From Rickettsia typhi (GTDB lineage Bacteria > Pseudomonadota > Alphaproteobacteria > Rickettsiales > Rickettsiaceae): 64,000 bases of DNA. Within the stretch, counting starts at the first letter, position 1. Every line of letters begins with the position of its first letter. The notes beneath the pieces are model-generated. The model was not told the DNA's origin. It was given only the letters and a program-made list of their open reading frames with translations, and made no database searches. The stretch covers positions 1 to 64,000 of the forward strand of contig CAMBEC010000005.1 in assembly GCA_945865485.1 (NCBI GenBank), given 5' to 3'. Shown here piece by piece: positions 43,870-52,753 of this stretch. Position numbers and translations under genes: made by a program.

Positions 43870-45681
43870 TTGGAGATCTTGGTATTTCTCGTGCCACCCA
43901 GCCTTGTACCAAATACCCATGAATTTATTATAGAGCTAAAGGACATAAGCGATATGCAGAAAGAGAAAATTTGGTTCGATCATATTGATTTTAATTCACA
44001 ACCCAAGCTTGAGAAGAGCGATTTTGAAATATTGCAGCAAGTTTTGTGCGATTCATTAAAGGATAAAAAATATAATCCTAAGAAGCTTGTAATTGAAGAT
44101 CATACTCCAAGAATGCTTTTTCTGAGTATTGCGCCTAAAAATATTACGGCAACAGTTTTTTGTGAAGGTAGCTTCGGCTTGCTTAGTGCTCTAGAAGTCT
44201 TGTTTGCAAGATTTTTAAAAGATTTTGCCAATTATCCGGTGGATGACCTTGTAGTAAAGCTTGATATTGTTACAAATGTAATAGTGCTTAAAAACTGCAC
44301 CGCTGATACCAGATATCCTTTAGAAAGAGGTTTGCACGGTATTGCTTTTGCTGCGGAATATAAACTTGCAATCTTACCTGAACAAATTGCTTATAATTTT
44401 TTGCTTGATGACAATTTAGAATTATATCTCAATAGAACTTATAATTACCTTGAAAATAGCCCTTTAGAAGCAAGTAAATTTTTCCAGGTGTTAAATAGCA
44501 AGAAGTTTACAGTTTATCTTTTTGAAACCGAAGGGTTTTTGGTCGAGAAGGAGCAACTACATATGCTTTATAGGGGGCAAAAGCTTTATAACAAAATTGA
44601 TATAAAAGATATCAAGCATTCAATAAAGATTGCTGCCTTATACCTTAATGATTCAGTTTACCCTTCTGGTAGGTTTGATTACTCTTATTATGCTGACGCT
44701 AACCGTAGCATGAAAGACTACAGTGTTCTCAGGCATGCTGGAACTATTTTTTCAATGGCGGAATATTATGACGTTTTAAAAGATCACAATATATTACCGG
44801 CAATAAAAAGAGCCATGTCCTACATGATAAGGTTTTTTGTACCTGGTATTGAAAACGCTAACACAATATGTTTACTAGAACGTGGTTCCATTAAACTGGG
44901 TGGTAATGGCCTTGCGATATTAGCTATTGCAAAATACACAGAGGTAACAAAGGATAGTGCTTACGTCCCACTTATGAAAAAAGCTTGCGAATGGATTTTG
45001 GAAAAGATGAATGAGGATGGTAGTTTTCCTGGTCATATACAATATTATCCTAAGGGGAATTATAAGAACATGATTTCTGATTACTACCCGGGGGAGGCAA
45101 TTTATGGCTTGATGCTTGCAAATAAAATTGTCCCAGATAAAAGATTTGTTGAAGCTGCATATAAAATTGCAAAATGGCTAATTAATACCAGAGATGGTAA
45201 CAAAACTGTCCGGGAATTGCAGCATGATCATTGGCTTCTTTATGGTTTGAATGAGCTGCATCGTGCAAAACAAGATCAACAATTTATTGAGCATGTTGCC
45301 AAGATATGTAATGCAATAATGAATAAACAAAACTTACAAGTCAAATATCCTGATTACTTTGGCAGCTTCTATGTAGGTGATCCTAGGTCAACGCCAGCAG
45401 CGACCAGAAGTGAAGGCTTACTGGCAGCGTATAGACTGATAAGGGATTATGATGATAATGAGCAGCTAGCTTTATCCATTATGGAGTGTGCAAAGCGCAC
45501 AATAGGATTTCAGCTGCGCACACAATATACTGAACTTACAACTATGTATTTAGCAGTTAGAGAGAAGGCTTACGGTGGTTTTCGTGGTAGTATTAATACA
45601 CATGAAATCAGGATAGATTATGTCCAGCACAATCTGTCGTCACTGCTTGCTCTATATCAAATTATGATGGAAAATAGTTGA
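43870..45681 (+). CDS. Unassigned protein, probable alpha-helical toroid (six-hairpin-like), partner of ATP-grasp ligase
   Basis: A 603-residue protein I cannot assign. Residues 1-140 look alpha/beta (P-R-M-L-F-L-S-I-A-P, then F-C-E-G-S-F-G-L-L-S-A). From about 240 the sequence has the rhythm of an alpha/alpha toroid with Gly/aromatic-rich turns: S-G-R-F-D-Y-S-Y, L-G-G-N-G-L-A-I-L-A, D-G-S-F-P-G-H-I-Q, D-Y-Y-P-G-E-A-I-Y-G-L, H-D-H-W-L-L-Y-G-L, R-S-E-G-L-L-A-A-Y. Such folds occur in glycosidases, epimerases and LanC-like cyclases. No signal peptide. The start is TTG 43870 or, with AAGGA upstream, ATG 43954. It overlaps the ATP-grasp gene by 4 bases. Confidence 0.7.
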   Translation: MEILVFLVPPSLVPNTHEFIIELKDISDMQKEKIWFDHIDFNSQPKLEKSDFEILQQVLCDSLKDKKYNPKKLVIEDHTPRMLFLSIAPKNITATVFCEGSFGLLSALEVLFARFLKDFANYPVDDLVVKLDIVTNVIVLKNCTADTRYPLERGLHGIAFAAEYKLAILPEQIAYNFLLDDNLELYLNRTYNYLENSPLEASKFFQVLNSKKFTVYLFETEGFLVEKEQLHMLYRGQKLYNKIDIKDIKHSIKIAALYLNDSVYPSGRFDYSYYADANRSMKDYSVLRHAGTIFSMAEYYDVLKDHNILPAIKRAMSYMIRFFVPGIENANTICLLERGSIKLGGNGLAILAIAKYTEVTKDSAYVPLMKKACEWILEKMNEDGSFPGHIQYYPKGNYKNMISDYYPGEAIYGLMLANKIVPDKRFVEAAYKIAKWLINTRDGNKTVRELQHDHWLLYGLNELHRAKQDQQFIEHVAKICNAIMNKQNLQVKYPDYFGSFYVGDPRSTPAATRSEGLLAAYRLIRDYDDNEQLALSIMECAKRTIGFQLRTQYTELTTMYLAVREKAYGGFRGSINTHEIRIDYVQHNLSSLLALYQIMMENS

Positions 45682-46982
45682 TGTTAGACAGTAAAATTTT
45701 TTTACAACAAAAAAAATATAACGTTGATACATATAGGTTTCCACCTAATCTGTATTGCGTTGGCTTTATAGCAGATTTATCTCATAAAAAATCTCCTGAA
45801 AAGGAATTGTGGCATTTTCATTTTGATAGATTAGTGCCAATTAGCCAATATTTGGAATCAAGAGGAATACAAGTTTTTCTCTATTCTCCAGCAGACGTAG
45901 ATTTCAAAAGCAACTTAGCAAAAGGATATCTTCTTACCGGAAATAAGTTTCATGCTACCACTATAACTACCCCACAAGTAAACGGTGATTGGTCAGTAAG
46001 CTTGAGATCGGCTCTTAAAAAGAGAGAAAAGAACTATAAAGATTTTTTGGGCTGGATTCAAAAATATCAAATTAGAATATACTCATCTTTTGAGTTTTCC
46101 AATCTTGTAAGTGATAAAAACAAGATTTCTTCCATCGTTACTCAAATTGATGGAATTAAGCAGCCAGAAAGTGCTACTTTACAAAATATTGATAGCCAAA
46201 TTCCATTGTATTTAGAGAAATATCCCATGGTTTTTATTAAACCACAATATGGTTCTAAGTCAGAAAGAATTATTGTTTTAAAAAAGAATCCAAATGGAAT
46301 AAATTTTTATTATTACCCAACTAAATTTAACTCCCCAGGCCTACGTGTACAAAAAACTTGTAGTACAATTCCTGAGGTACTGAATATGGTTAAGCAATAT
46401 GCTATCAATGAAACTTTTTTAATACAGCAAGGAATAGAGGTGCCACGGTACAAGAATTCGCCAGTCGAGTGTCGTGTTTTGATGGTTAGCGATGGGCTAA
46501 AATGGCATCCATTTCATATAATATATCTTGGTTTTCCAGATACTCATGTTTCAAACCAGCCTCATACAGACCATAACAGTGTCGATACTATTAAGGTGCT
46601 AACGTCATTATATGGTGCAAAGGAAGCCGAAAAAATATTAAAGAGCTTGTTGAGTTTATCTGCTGCGATTACTGAACGTTTAGATAAAATGTATCCTGGT
46701 GTTGTACATGAAATGGCTTATGATTTTATTCTAGATCAAGAAAGAAATATATATTTTTTGGAAGTTAATACCAAGCAAGCGATGATAGCTCCAACTGCCA
46801 ATTTAGTTAGTCCTATCTTCAATATACTTGCGGAGGAAAAAGATTCTTATGATAAATACCTAATTCCTCACGGTACTATATTAGGGCAGTTTTTGGAGCA
46901 AAGAATAACGGAAGCAAGAAATGAATATTTAAAAAATTACTCTCCTAACATTGAGCCCAAATCATCTATCTTTAGTCTGTAA
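45678..46982 (+). CDS. ATP-grasp family ligase of unknown substrate
   Basis: A 434-residue protein. The C-terminal two thirds fit an ATP-grasp fold: V-F-I-K-P-Q-Y-G-S-K-S-E-R-I at about 180 (phosphate and Lys contacts), E-C-R-V-L-M-V-S-D-G at about 265, and the metal-binding end F-I-L-D-Q-E-R-N-I-Y-F-L-E-V-N-T-K-Q at about 350-370. ATP-grasp enzymes join a carboxylate to an amine or thiol through an acyl phosphate. The end block resembles YheC/YheD- and RimK-type proteins, but the substrate cannot be read. Translationally coupled to the toroid-like gene (ATGA overlap), so both probably act on one product. Confidence 0.82.
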   Translation: MMLDSKIFLQQKKYNVDTYRFPPNLYCVGFIADLSHKKSPEKELWHFHFDRLVPISQYLESRGIQVFLYSPADVDFKSNLAKGYLLTGNKFHATTITTPQVNGDWSVSLRSALKKREKNYKDFLGWIQKYQIRIYSSFEFSNLVSDKNKISSIVTQIDGIKQPESATLQNIDSQIPLYLEKYPMVFIKPQYGSKSERIIVLKKNPNGINFYYYPTKFNSPGLRVQKTCSTIPEVLNMVKQYAINETFLIQQGIEVPRYKNSPVECRVLMVSDGLKWHPFHIIYLGFPDTHVSNQPHTDHNSVDTIKVLTSLYGAKEAEKILKSLLSLSAAITERLDKMYPGVVHEMAYDFILDQERNIYFLEVNTKQAMIAPTANLVSPIFNILAEEKDSYDKYLIPHGTILGQFLEQRITEARNEYLKNYSPNIEPKSSIFSL

Positions 46983-46998
46983 TATACTGTAACATTTG

Positions 46999-48246
46999 CT
47001 ATAGTTTTGGCTTAGTATTTTTTGATTTTAGAGCCAAAAACCCGAAGCCTAATTGTCCTATAAAACAACATATAGGTATTATAGCAAGAGCATAAATGAA
47101 GTTATCGATAGTATATATTGCGCTTCCCATTTCATTGACTTCTCCATTCCAATTATTTTGAAGTGCATTACCAATAACTGAATGGAAAAAGTGACCAAAA
47201 GACATATTGATGCAATTGGTGACAGCAATAGCAAGTCCTGCGCTTGAGGCTTCAACTTGGCTGCTCACTACCGTAAACACTAGCACTTGATAGCAACAAA
47301 AAATTCCTAAGAAAAACATGAGGATAGCGCTAGTAGTTAACGATAGCGGTGGGAGATAAAAGAGTATAAGGAAGACAATTATAGTAAAAGTTCCTGTTAG
47401 GAATATCATAAAATTGGCCGAGCGTATAAGGCCTGCAGCTAGTGCAAGAAGTGGACCACCGAAACACATCCCAATATAAACAAAAGATGTAATGGTTCGA
47501 CTTTCGTTTTTGCTCATAGCAAAAATTTGGCTAAAGAATGGTATAGCCCAGACGTCAGCAAACCCTTCTAGGGATCCCACCATCAGACCTCCAGAAATAC
47601 CAATTAAAAGAATTTTAGGGTTTAATAATAGTTTGATAACGGAGCTAAATATATTATTTGTATCAGTATTTCTTACAGTATCCATCTTGCCAAAAAGAAG
47701 CATCATTCCCGCTAGTAAAAAAGCTGTTAAAGCAAGCGTGTTAAATGTATCGTTATAACCGAATTTATCAAATAATAATTGCATAGGGGTTGCGCCAAAA
47801 ACAGCTCCTATTAAGCCAAAGGTAAATGAAAATCCTAGTAAAAGTGAGTGGTATTTTTCTTCAAAATGTGTTGTGGTGATTTTTGCAACTGACAGAAAGG
47901 CTACTCCAGAGCCCACGCCGATTAAAAATCGGCCTAATAGTAATAAATTCCAATTATCTGTGGTAACAAAAGTAAGAGTTCCAATGCCAGCTGTAGCTAT
48001 TGCAATAGATGTTACAAATCTAAAGCTTAGACGATCTAGCATGATCCCAAGAGGAATTTGTGCCCCAGAGTAGCCAAGATAATAATAACCGGCTAGAGTG
48101 CCGAAGCTTGCGGCATCGACAGAAAATTTTTGAATAATATCTTCTCTAAGTATCCCAGCAGAAAGCCTTAGAATGAATTGAAAAGCAAAGAATAAATTGG
48201 CCAAACACCAAAGGATTAGATACTTTTTTTGAAAAGTTTTGGTCAT
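46999..48246 (-). CDS. Major facilitator superfamily transporter
   Basis: A 415-residue protein with about 12 transmembrane helices. MFS landmarks are G-Y-Y-Y-L-G-Y-S-G-A-Q-I-P-L-G-I-M-L-D-R in the helix 2-3 loop and G-R-F-L-I-G-V-G-S-G-V-A-F in helix 4. MFS transporters are numerous in Rickettsiales for uptake of host metabolites or osmolytes; the substrate is unknown. It converges with the ATP-grasp gene (16-base gap) and is divergent from the BON lipoprotein. Confidence 0.92.
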   Translation of the reverse strand: MTKTFQKKYLILWCLANLFFAFQFILRLSAGILREDIIQKFSVDAASFGTLAGYYYLGYSGAQIPLGIMLDRLSFRFVTSIAIATAGIGTLTFVTTDNWNLLLLGRFLIGVGSGVAFLSVAKITTTHFEEKYHSLLLGFSFTFGLIGAVFGATPMQLLFDKFGYNDTFNTLALTAFLLAGMMLLFGKMDTVRNTDTNNIFSSVIKLLLNPKILLIGISGGLMVGSLEGFADVWAIPFFSQIFAMSKNESRTITSFVYIGMCFGGPLLALAAGLIRSANFMIFLTGTFTIIVFLILFYLPPLSLTTSAILMFFLGIFCCYQVLVFTVVSSQVEASSAGLAIAVTNCINMSFGHFFHSVIGNALQNNWNGEVNEMGSAIYTIDNFIYALAIIPICCFIGQLGFGFLALKSKNTKPKL

Positions 48247-48445
48247 CGTTTGACTAATTCATAAAATTGGGAAATAGCCGCTGATAATACTAGTTTCCTT
48301 TGGATATTGTCAATATATTTAATTAGAGAAAACTAACGTACTTGAATAGAAAAGTATTAATCTCAAATACATTAGTAATTGCTAACAGATATTTATTTTG
48401 TATAATCACGACTGTGATTATTACTCAAACGAAGGTTTTGTAGCT

Positions 48446-49207
48446 ATGACTCGAGAAATTACTGTCAAAATTTTTTATATATTATTTGCCTTCTCTTCAT
48501 TAACTAGCTGTCTTCCTGCTGTTTTTACCGGGGCTGCTGGTTCGGCTATGGAATTTGCTAAAGACAGACCGGCTAATGAAACCCTTACTGATGCTAGAAT
48601 ATCGGCGGGAATAAAGGCGGAATTTATTAAAAAAGATTTTCGTTATTTATACACCAAAATTAAAATTGAAGTGGTACAAGGACGTGTATTATTAACTGGC
48701 ACAATTGATAAAGAGGAAGATGCTGTAAAAGCTGTAGAAATAGCATGGAATCAGAAAGATGTAACTGAGGTTATTAACGAGTTGAAAGTTGACAAAAATA
48801 GCCGACATTTTGATTTGTTGCAGTATACGCGCGATACAATGATTACTAGTCAGATTAAATCTAAGACATTCGTGAATCGTGATATAAAATTCGTAAACTA
48901 TACTGTCATAACTATAAATGATGTTGTATATCTTTTTGGAATAGCACGGTCAGAAGAGGAATTAGAAAAGGTAGCAAATATTGCTTCTAATGTTTATGGG
49001 GTACAAAAAGTAGTTAGTCATGTGAAAATAAGTGACATGATTCAAACTGATAAATCTAAAGGGCGTGAGAAAGAAAAAGAAGTAAAAGAATTAAGTGGCA
49101 AATTCATTGATGACGATAAGGTTACTGTTGTTGAGCCAGCTAGCGTTGAGCCAGTTGACGTGCAAGAAGATAACAATGTTAATCAGAGTGTGAAAGATGA
49201 TTGGTAA
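48446..49207 (+). CDS. BON-domain lipoprotein (OsmY/DolP-like)
   Basis: A 253-residue predicted lipoprotein: start M-T-R-E-I-T, hydrophobic segment, then L-T-S-C (Cys about 22). Two BON domains follow, about 40-110 (V-V-Q-G-R-V-L-L-T-G-T-I-D) and about 115-190 (N-D-V-V-Y-L-F-G-I-A-R-S). BON domains bind phospholipid and occur in envelope-stability proteins. An acidic disordered C-terminal tail follows. ATG 48446 is preferred over the upstream in-frame start because it begins the lipoprotein signal. It overlaps rlpA by 11 bases. Confidence 0.9.
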   Translation: MTREITVKIFYILFAFSSLTSCLPAVFTGAAGSAMEFAKDRPANETLTDARISAGIKAEFIKKDFRYLYTKIKIEVVQGRVLLTGTIDKEEDAVKAVEIAWNQKDVTEVINELKVDKNSRHFDLLQYTRDTMITSQIKSKTFVNRDIKFVNYTVITINDVVYLFGIARSEEELEKVANIASNVYGVQKVVSHVKISDMIQTDKSKGREKEKEVKELSGKFIDDDKVTVVEPASVEPVDVQEDNNVNQSVKDDW

Positions 49208-49850
49208 AATTTTTACTTCGCAGAAATTTTTTACGTTATTTATATTATTAGTCTCCTGTATTCTTCTTAGCGCCTGCCAGGGAGGTATGCAATACAGAAA
49301 ATTATCTAAAGAGGATTCAAAAAATACAAAATACAAAGGGCATTATAAAGTTGGCAGTAAATACACAATAAAAAATACCACTTATAAACCAAAAGAAGTT
49401 AAGAGTTATACACAAGTCGGTATGGCATCTTGGTATGGCAAGAAAAATGGATTTCACGGTAAAAAAACAGCAAATGGTGATGTTTATAACAAAAATACTC
49501 TGAGTGCAGCGCATAAAACACTGCCACTCCCTTCGTTGGTAAAAGTAACTAACCTTGAAAATAATAAGTCTGTTGTTGTTATGCTTAATGATCGTGGTCC
49601 CTACTCTGAGGGGAGAATAATAGATCTTTCTGAAAAAGCCGCAGAAATAATAGATATGAAAAGGAAGGGTACTGTAAAGGTTAAGGTACAGTACCTACCT
49701 ACTGAAACAAAAAAATTCTTAACTACTATTGGGCTTGAAAAGAAAAGTGGGGCAAAGACTAAGAGCTCGGTGCCTAATCGTAAATGTTCTGTGAATTGTC
49801 ACGTTAAGTTAGTGAATTTACAGCACAAAATTAAAGTTGATAAGGGGTGA
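49197..49850 (+). CDS. rlpA: RlpA-like septal lipoprotein (double-psi beta-barrel)
   Basis: A 217-residue predicted lipoprotein (L-L-S-A-C, Cys about 27). The RlpA double-psi barrel has A-S-W-Y-G-K at about 77, H-G-K-K-T-A-N-G, the catalytic-type A-A-H-K-T-L-P, and N-D-R-G-P-Y with R-I-I-D-L-S-E-K-A-A. RlpA proteins cleave or bind denuded glycan strands at the septum. There is no C-terminal SPOR domain; the tail is a short Lys-rich extension. It is coupled to the upstream BON lipoprotein, consistent with a shared envelope role. Confidence 0.93.
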   Translation: MIGKIFTSQKFFTLFILLVSCILLSACQGGMQYRKLSKEDSKNTKYKGHYKVGSKYTIKNTTYKPKEVKSYTQVGMASWYGKKNGFHGKKTANGDVYNKNTLSAAHKTLPLPSLVKVTNLENNKSVVVMLNDRGPYSEGRIIDLSEKAAEIIDMKRKGTVKVKVQYLPTETKKFLTTIGLEKKSGAKTKSSVPNRKCSVNCHVKLVNLQHKIKVDKG

Positions 49851-49915
49851 GGAATTTCAACGAAATGCAATTCTTTAAGATTATAAATGCTATTATAAAA
49901 ATTAAGTAGGCTAAT

Positions 49916-51436
49916 ATGAATTCAGCGATAGTATCGAAGATCAAGTTTGTAGCAATTGTATTTTTTATTTTTACTCTGTATGGCTGCCACAAAAAAACGT
50001 CTAATATTCATATTCAAGAATTAATAAACAAAGGGTCTTATAGTTACCAAAACTCTACTTATCCAAAAGATGCGAAGGAAGTAGATGACCCTATGGCTTT
50101 AAAAGTTACAGGGCATGTACCGGACTGGCTTAAAGGTAAATTGTTCAGAAATGGTCCTGGGAAGTTTAGTATAGGGGATAAGCGCCTTACTCATTGGTTT
50201 GATGGCTTCGCGCTTGTATCTTCTTTTGAATTTAAGAAAAATAAAATTTATTATCAGGCCGCTTTTCTAAAATCTGACCAACTGCTTGAAAGTATAGAAC
50301 TTAACGATCTCAAACTTAGTGGATTTGGACAAAATTTAGGAGAGTCTCCAGCCAAGCATATTTCTCGTGACGGACAAAAGGTTAAAACAGCTAATGCTAA
50401 TATCAACATTGAAAGGGTTGGAAAGCATTTAATTGCTTTTGGAGAAACACCTTTGCCAATTGAATTTGAACCATCTACCCTTAAGACAATTGGAATCTTT
50501 GATTACGATGATAATTTGAAGAAAGCAAAAATTTGGGAATCTGCTCATATGAAGCGTGATCCAGCCGACGGCGCACTTTATAATTTTTATATCGATTATG
50601 GCAGAAAAAGTGCTTATGTAATTTATAAAATTGAGGATAACACCACTAACAGAAAGTTATTAACACGCCACGAAGTTAGTGAGCCTAGTTACATGCATGA
50701 TTTTTCAATTACTGAAAATTATATAATTCTAACTGCCTATCCTTTAGTAGTAAATCCGATAGACCTCCTTAATCCTAAATATAGTTTTATCGGAGCGCAT
50801 AGATGGGAGCCTAGTCGTCTAACTACGGTCTACGTATTTGATAAAAAAACTGGTAAGTTTATTAGTGAGATAAGTACCCAAGCTATGTTTGCTTTTCATC
50901 ATATTAATGCTTTTGAAGGTAAAGACGGTCTAATTAATCTTTATTTAAGCGCGTCTGATAATGCTGATTTAGTTGTAAAGGTAGGAGAGACAGAAACAAA
51001 ATATGGTCATGTTCAGTTACAAAAAATGGTAATTGATTTGAATAAATCTTCAATCGATATCGTTCGCTTATCCAAAGAATTATATGAACTGCCTAGCATA
51101 AAAGAAAATCTAGTAGGGAGAGAAAATCAGTATTTTTATGCTGTTTGGTTTAACGCATTAGGTAACAAAAAGGGCTCTGGTTTAGCAAAGTATGATATTA
51201 AAAATAACAAAACGAAGCATTGGTTACATGAAGGATTGTCTCCAGGCGAGCCGTTATTTGTTTCAAAACCTTCTGCAAAAAATGAGGATGATGGGGTGAT
51301 TTTAAGTGTTGTTTATGACAAATCTAATAAAGAAGGCTTTTTAGTAATAATAGATGCTCATTCAATGAAAGAGTTGGCTCGGGCTAAGATGCCTCAAGCT
51401 TTGCCAATTGGATTTCATGGAAGATTTATAAAATAA
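49916..51436 (+). CDS. Carotenoid oxygenase (RPE65/CCD family), predicted lipoprotein
   Basis: A 506-residue member of the carotenoid cleavage oxygenase family. The N-terminal hallmark P-D-W-L-K-G-K-L-F-R-N-G-P-G is followed by H-W-F-D-G-F-A. The four iron-binding His can be placed at about 210 (S-A-H-M-K-R-D-P), 261 (S-Y-M-H-D-F-S), 327 (A-F-H-H-I-N-A-F) and 500 (G-F-H-G-R-F). These enzymes split carotenoid or related double bonds with oxygen. A lipoprotein signal (T-L-Y-G-C, Cys about 24) places it in the envelope, which is unusual. No carotenoid synthesis gene is in the window, so the substrate may be host-derived (inference). Confidence 0.92.
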   Translation: MNSAIVSKIKFVAIVFFIFTLYGCHKKTSNIHIQELINKGSYSYQNSTYPKDAKEVDDPMALKVTGHVPDWLKGKLFRNGPGKFSIGDKRLTHWFDGFALVSSFEFKKNKIYYQAAFLKSDQLLESIELNDLKLSGFGQNLGESPAKHISRDGQKVKTANANINIERVGKHLIAFGETPLPIEFEPSTLKTIGIFDYDDNLKKAKIWESAHMKRDPADGALYNFYIDYGRKSAYVIYKIEDNTTNRKLLTRHEVSEPSYMHDFSITENYIILTAYPLVVNPIDLLNPKYSFIGAHRWEPSRLTTVYVFDKKTGKFISEISTQAMFAFHHINAFEGKDGLINLYLSASDNADLVVKVGETETKYGHVQLQKMVIDLNKSSIDIVRLSKELYELPSIKENLVGRENQYFYAVWFNALGNKKGSGLAKYDIKNNKTKHWLHEGLSPGEPLFVSKPSAKNEDDGVILSVVYDKSNKEGFLVIIDAHSMKELARAKMPQALPIGFHGRFIK

Positions 51437-51464
51437 AAAGTTTATTGAAAATTGAAAAAAAGTC

Positions 51465-51698
51465 CTAATTTTCTGCTTTTGTTTTGATGCTAATAGCATG
51501 CAGTTCCTTGACCAAAACTTCAGCCAAAGCTTCTTTGACAAGTCTGTGTTGTTTTATCAGTGGCAAGTCTTTAAAAACATTGCTGGTAATTTCAAGAGCA
51601 TAATGGTCTTGATCCCCAGCTGTATCAGTGATTTTTATTTTCGCATTTGGAAAACTATTCTGTAGAATGGATTGGAGTTTAGTCTCTGAAATTGCCAT
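51465..51698 (-). CDS. BolA-family protein
   Basis: A 77-residue BolA-like protein. The family core is visible: L-Q-x-x-F-P-N-A-x-I-x-I-T-D, D-Q-D-H-Y-A-L-E-I, F-K-D-L-P-L-I-K-Q-H-R-L-V-K-E-A-L, and H-A-I-S-I-K-T. BolA proteins pair with monothiol glutaredoxins in Fe-S handling; the conserved His points to that role. The D-Q-D-H-Y form resembles IbaG (YrbA). The start region overlaps or abuts the divergent nadD. Confidence 0.93.
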   Translation of the reverse strand: MAISETKLQSILQNSFPNAKIKITDTAGDQDHYALEITSNVFKDLPLIKQHRLVKEALAEVLVKELHAISIKTKAEN

Positions 51699-51724
51699 AC
51701 AGCTTTAAAGATAATTATTTTGAT

Positions 51725-52309
51725 ATGAAATCTAAGCATAAAATAGCCAAGTTGCAAGCATTAAATTTTATGCATGGCTTACCTTTGAAGGTAGGTGTGC
51801 TGGGTGGCACATTTGATCCTGCTCACGCTGGGCATTTGCTTATTTCTGAGCAAGCACTAAGGTTTCACCATTTTGATTTTGTCATTTGGTTGGTTGCTAA
51901 CCAAAACCCAACAAAGTCTCTGATGCAGCGAGATATATTCATAAGGGCTCAGAATGCTCTTAAAGCAGCAATTCATCCTAAGATTATTGTTTCTACTGCT
52001 GAGTATGACTTAAATAGTTCTTATAGCTATGATTCAATGCGGCAGTTGATTGAGAGATATAGGTCAGTTAAATTTACTTGGTTGATGGGTATGGATAATG
52101 TTAGCAGTTTTAGAAAATGGTATCGAAGTTCCGATTTAGTCGGCTTATGTGATATTTTGATTTTTGATCGCCCATGCAATACACGATTGATTAATGTAGC
52201 TACAATAGGCTTAAAACCAAAAGCAAACCTTGCCAAAACGGAAAACAACAATATAATGATTCATAGAGGAAAATTGTGTGATCTGTCATCCACACAATTA
52301 AGAGATTGA
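51725..52309 (+). CDS. nadD: Nicotinate-nucleotide adenylyltransferase
   Basis: A 194-residue enzyme of NAD synthesis. The nucleotidyltransferase motif is G-V-L-G-G-T-F-D-P-A-H-A-G-H-L. W-L-V-A-N-Q-N-P-T-K, F-T-W-L-M-G-M-D-N, and a terminal L-S-S-T-Q-L-R-D are also present. Family members usually continue about 20 residues past the S-S-T-x-x-R motif, so the C-terminus is short. A TTG start at 51692 would overlap bolA; ATG 51725 is preferred, and ATG 51770 is also possible. Followed 15 bases later by rsfS, a conserved bacterial pairing. Confidence 0.93.
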   Translation: MKSKHKIAKLQALNFMHGLPLKVGVLGGTFDPAHAGHLLISEQALRFHHFDFVIWLVANQNPTKSLMQRDIFIRAQNALKAAIHPKIIVSTAEYDLNSSYSYDSMRQLIERYRSVKFTWLMGMDNVSSFRKWYRSSDLVGLCDILIFDRPCNTRLINVATIGLKPKANLAKTENNNIMIHRGKLCDLSSTQLRD

Positions 52310-52324
52310 TGGAGTTCTATTTCA

Positions 52325-52654
52325 ATGAATAATAACAGTGAAGATATAAAAGATTTTATATTAAAGTGCTTGGAAGAAAAGAAAGCAGAAAATGTTACTT
52401 GTATTTCGTTAAAGGGTGAAGTTCCGATAGCAGACTATATGATTTTTGCTAGCGGGCGTTCGGTAAAGAATATTAGAGCGATTGGCGAGCATGTAGCCCT
52501 TGAGTTAAAGCACGTATTGAAATGGAATGCTAGTGTGGAAGGTTTAGCTGGATCTGATTGGATTTTACTAGATGCAGGAGATGTTATTGTGCACTTATTT
52601 CATCCAGAAGCACGAGATAAGTTTAAAATTGAGGAACTATGGGAAAAGAGGTAG
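52325..52654 (+). CDS. rsfS: Ribosomal silencing factor RsfS
   Basis: A 109-residue Iojap/RsfS protein that binds uL14 and blocks subunit joining during starvation. The family blocks A-D-Y-M-I-F-A-S-G-R-S, W-I-L-L-D-A-G-D-V-I-V-H-L-F and the terminal Y/F-x-I-E-E-L-W are clear. It sits directly after nadD. Confidence 0.97.
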   Translation: MNNNSEDIKDFILKCLEEKKAENVTCISLKGEVPIADYMIFASGRSVKNIRAIGEHVALELKHVLKWNASVEGLAGSDWILLDAGDVIVHLFHPEARDKFKIEELWEKR

Positions 52655-52753
52655 TTATTTAACATTATACCAATTAAAAAAATAAAATGTACAAAGTAAT
52701 TTTGTATAAGCTAATTTGTTGTGTTGATTGGTGTTACTTAAAGCGAAGGAATT

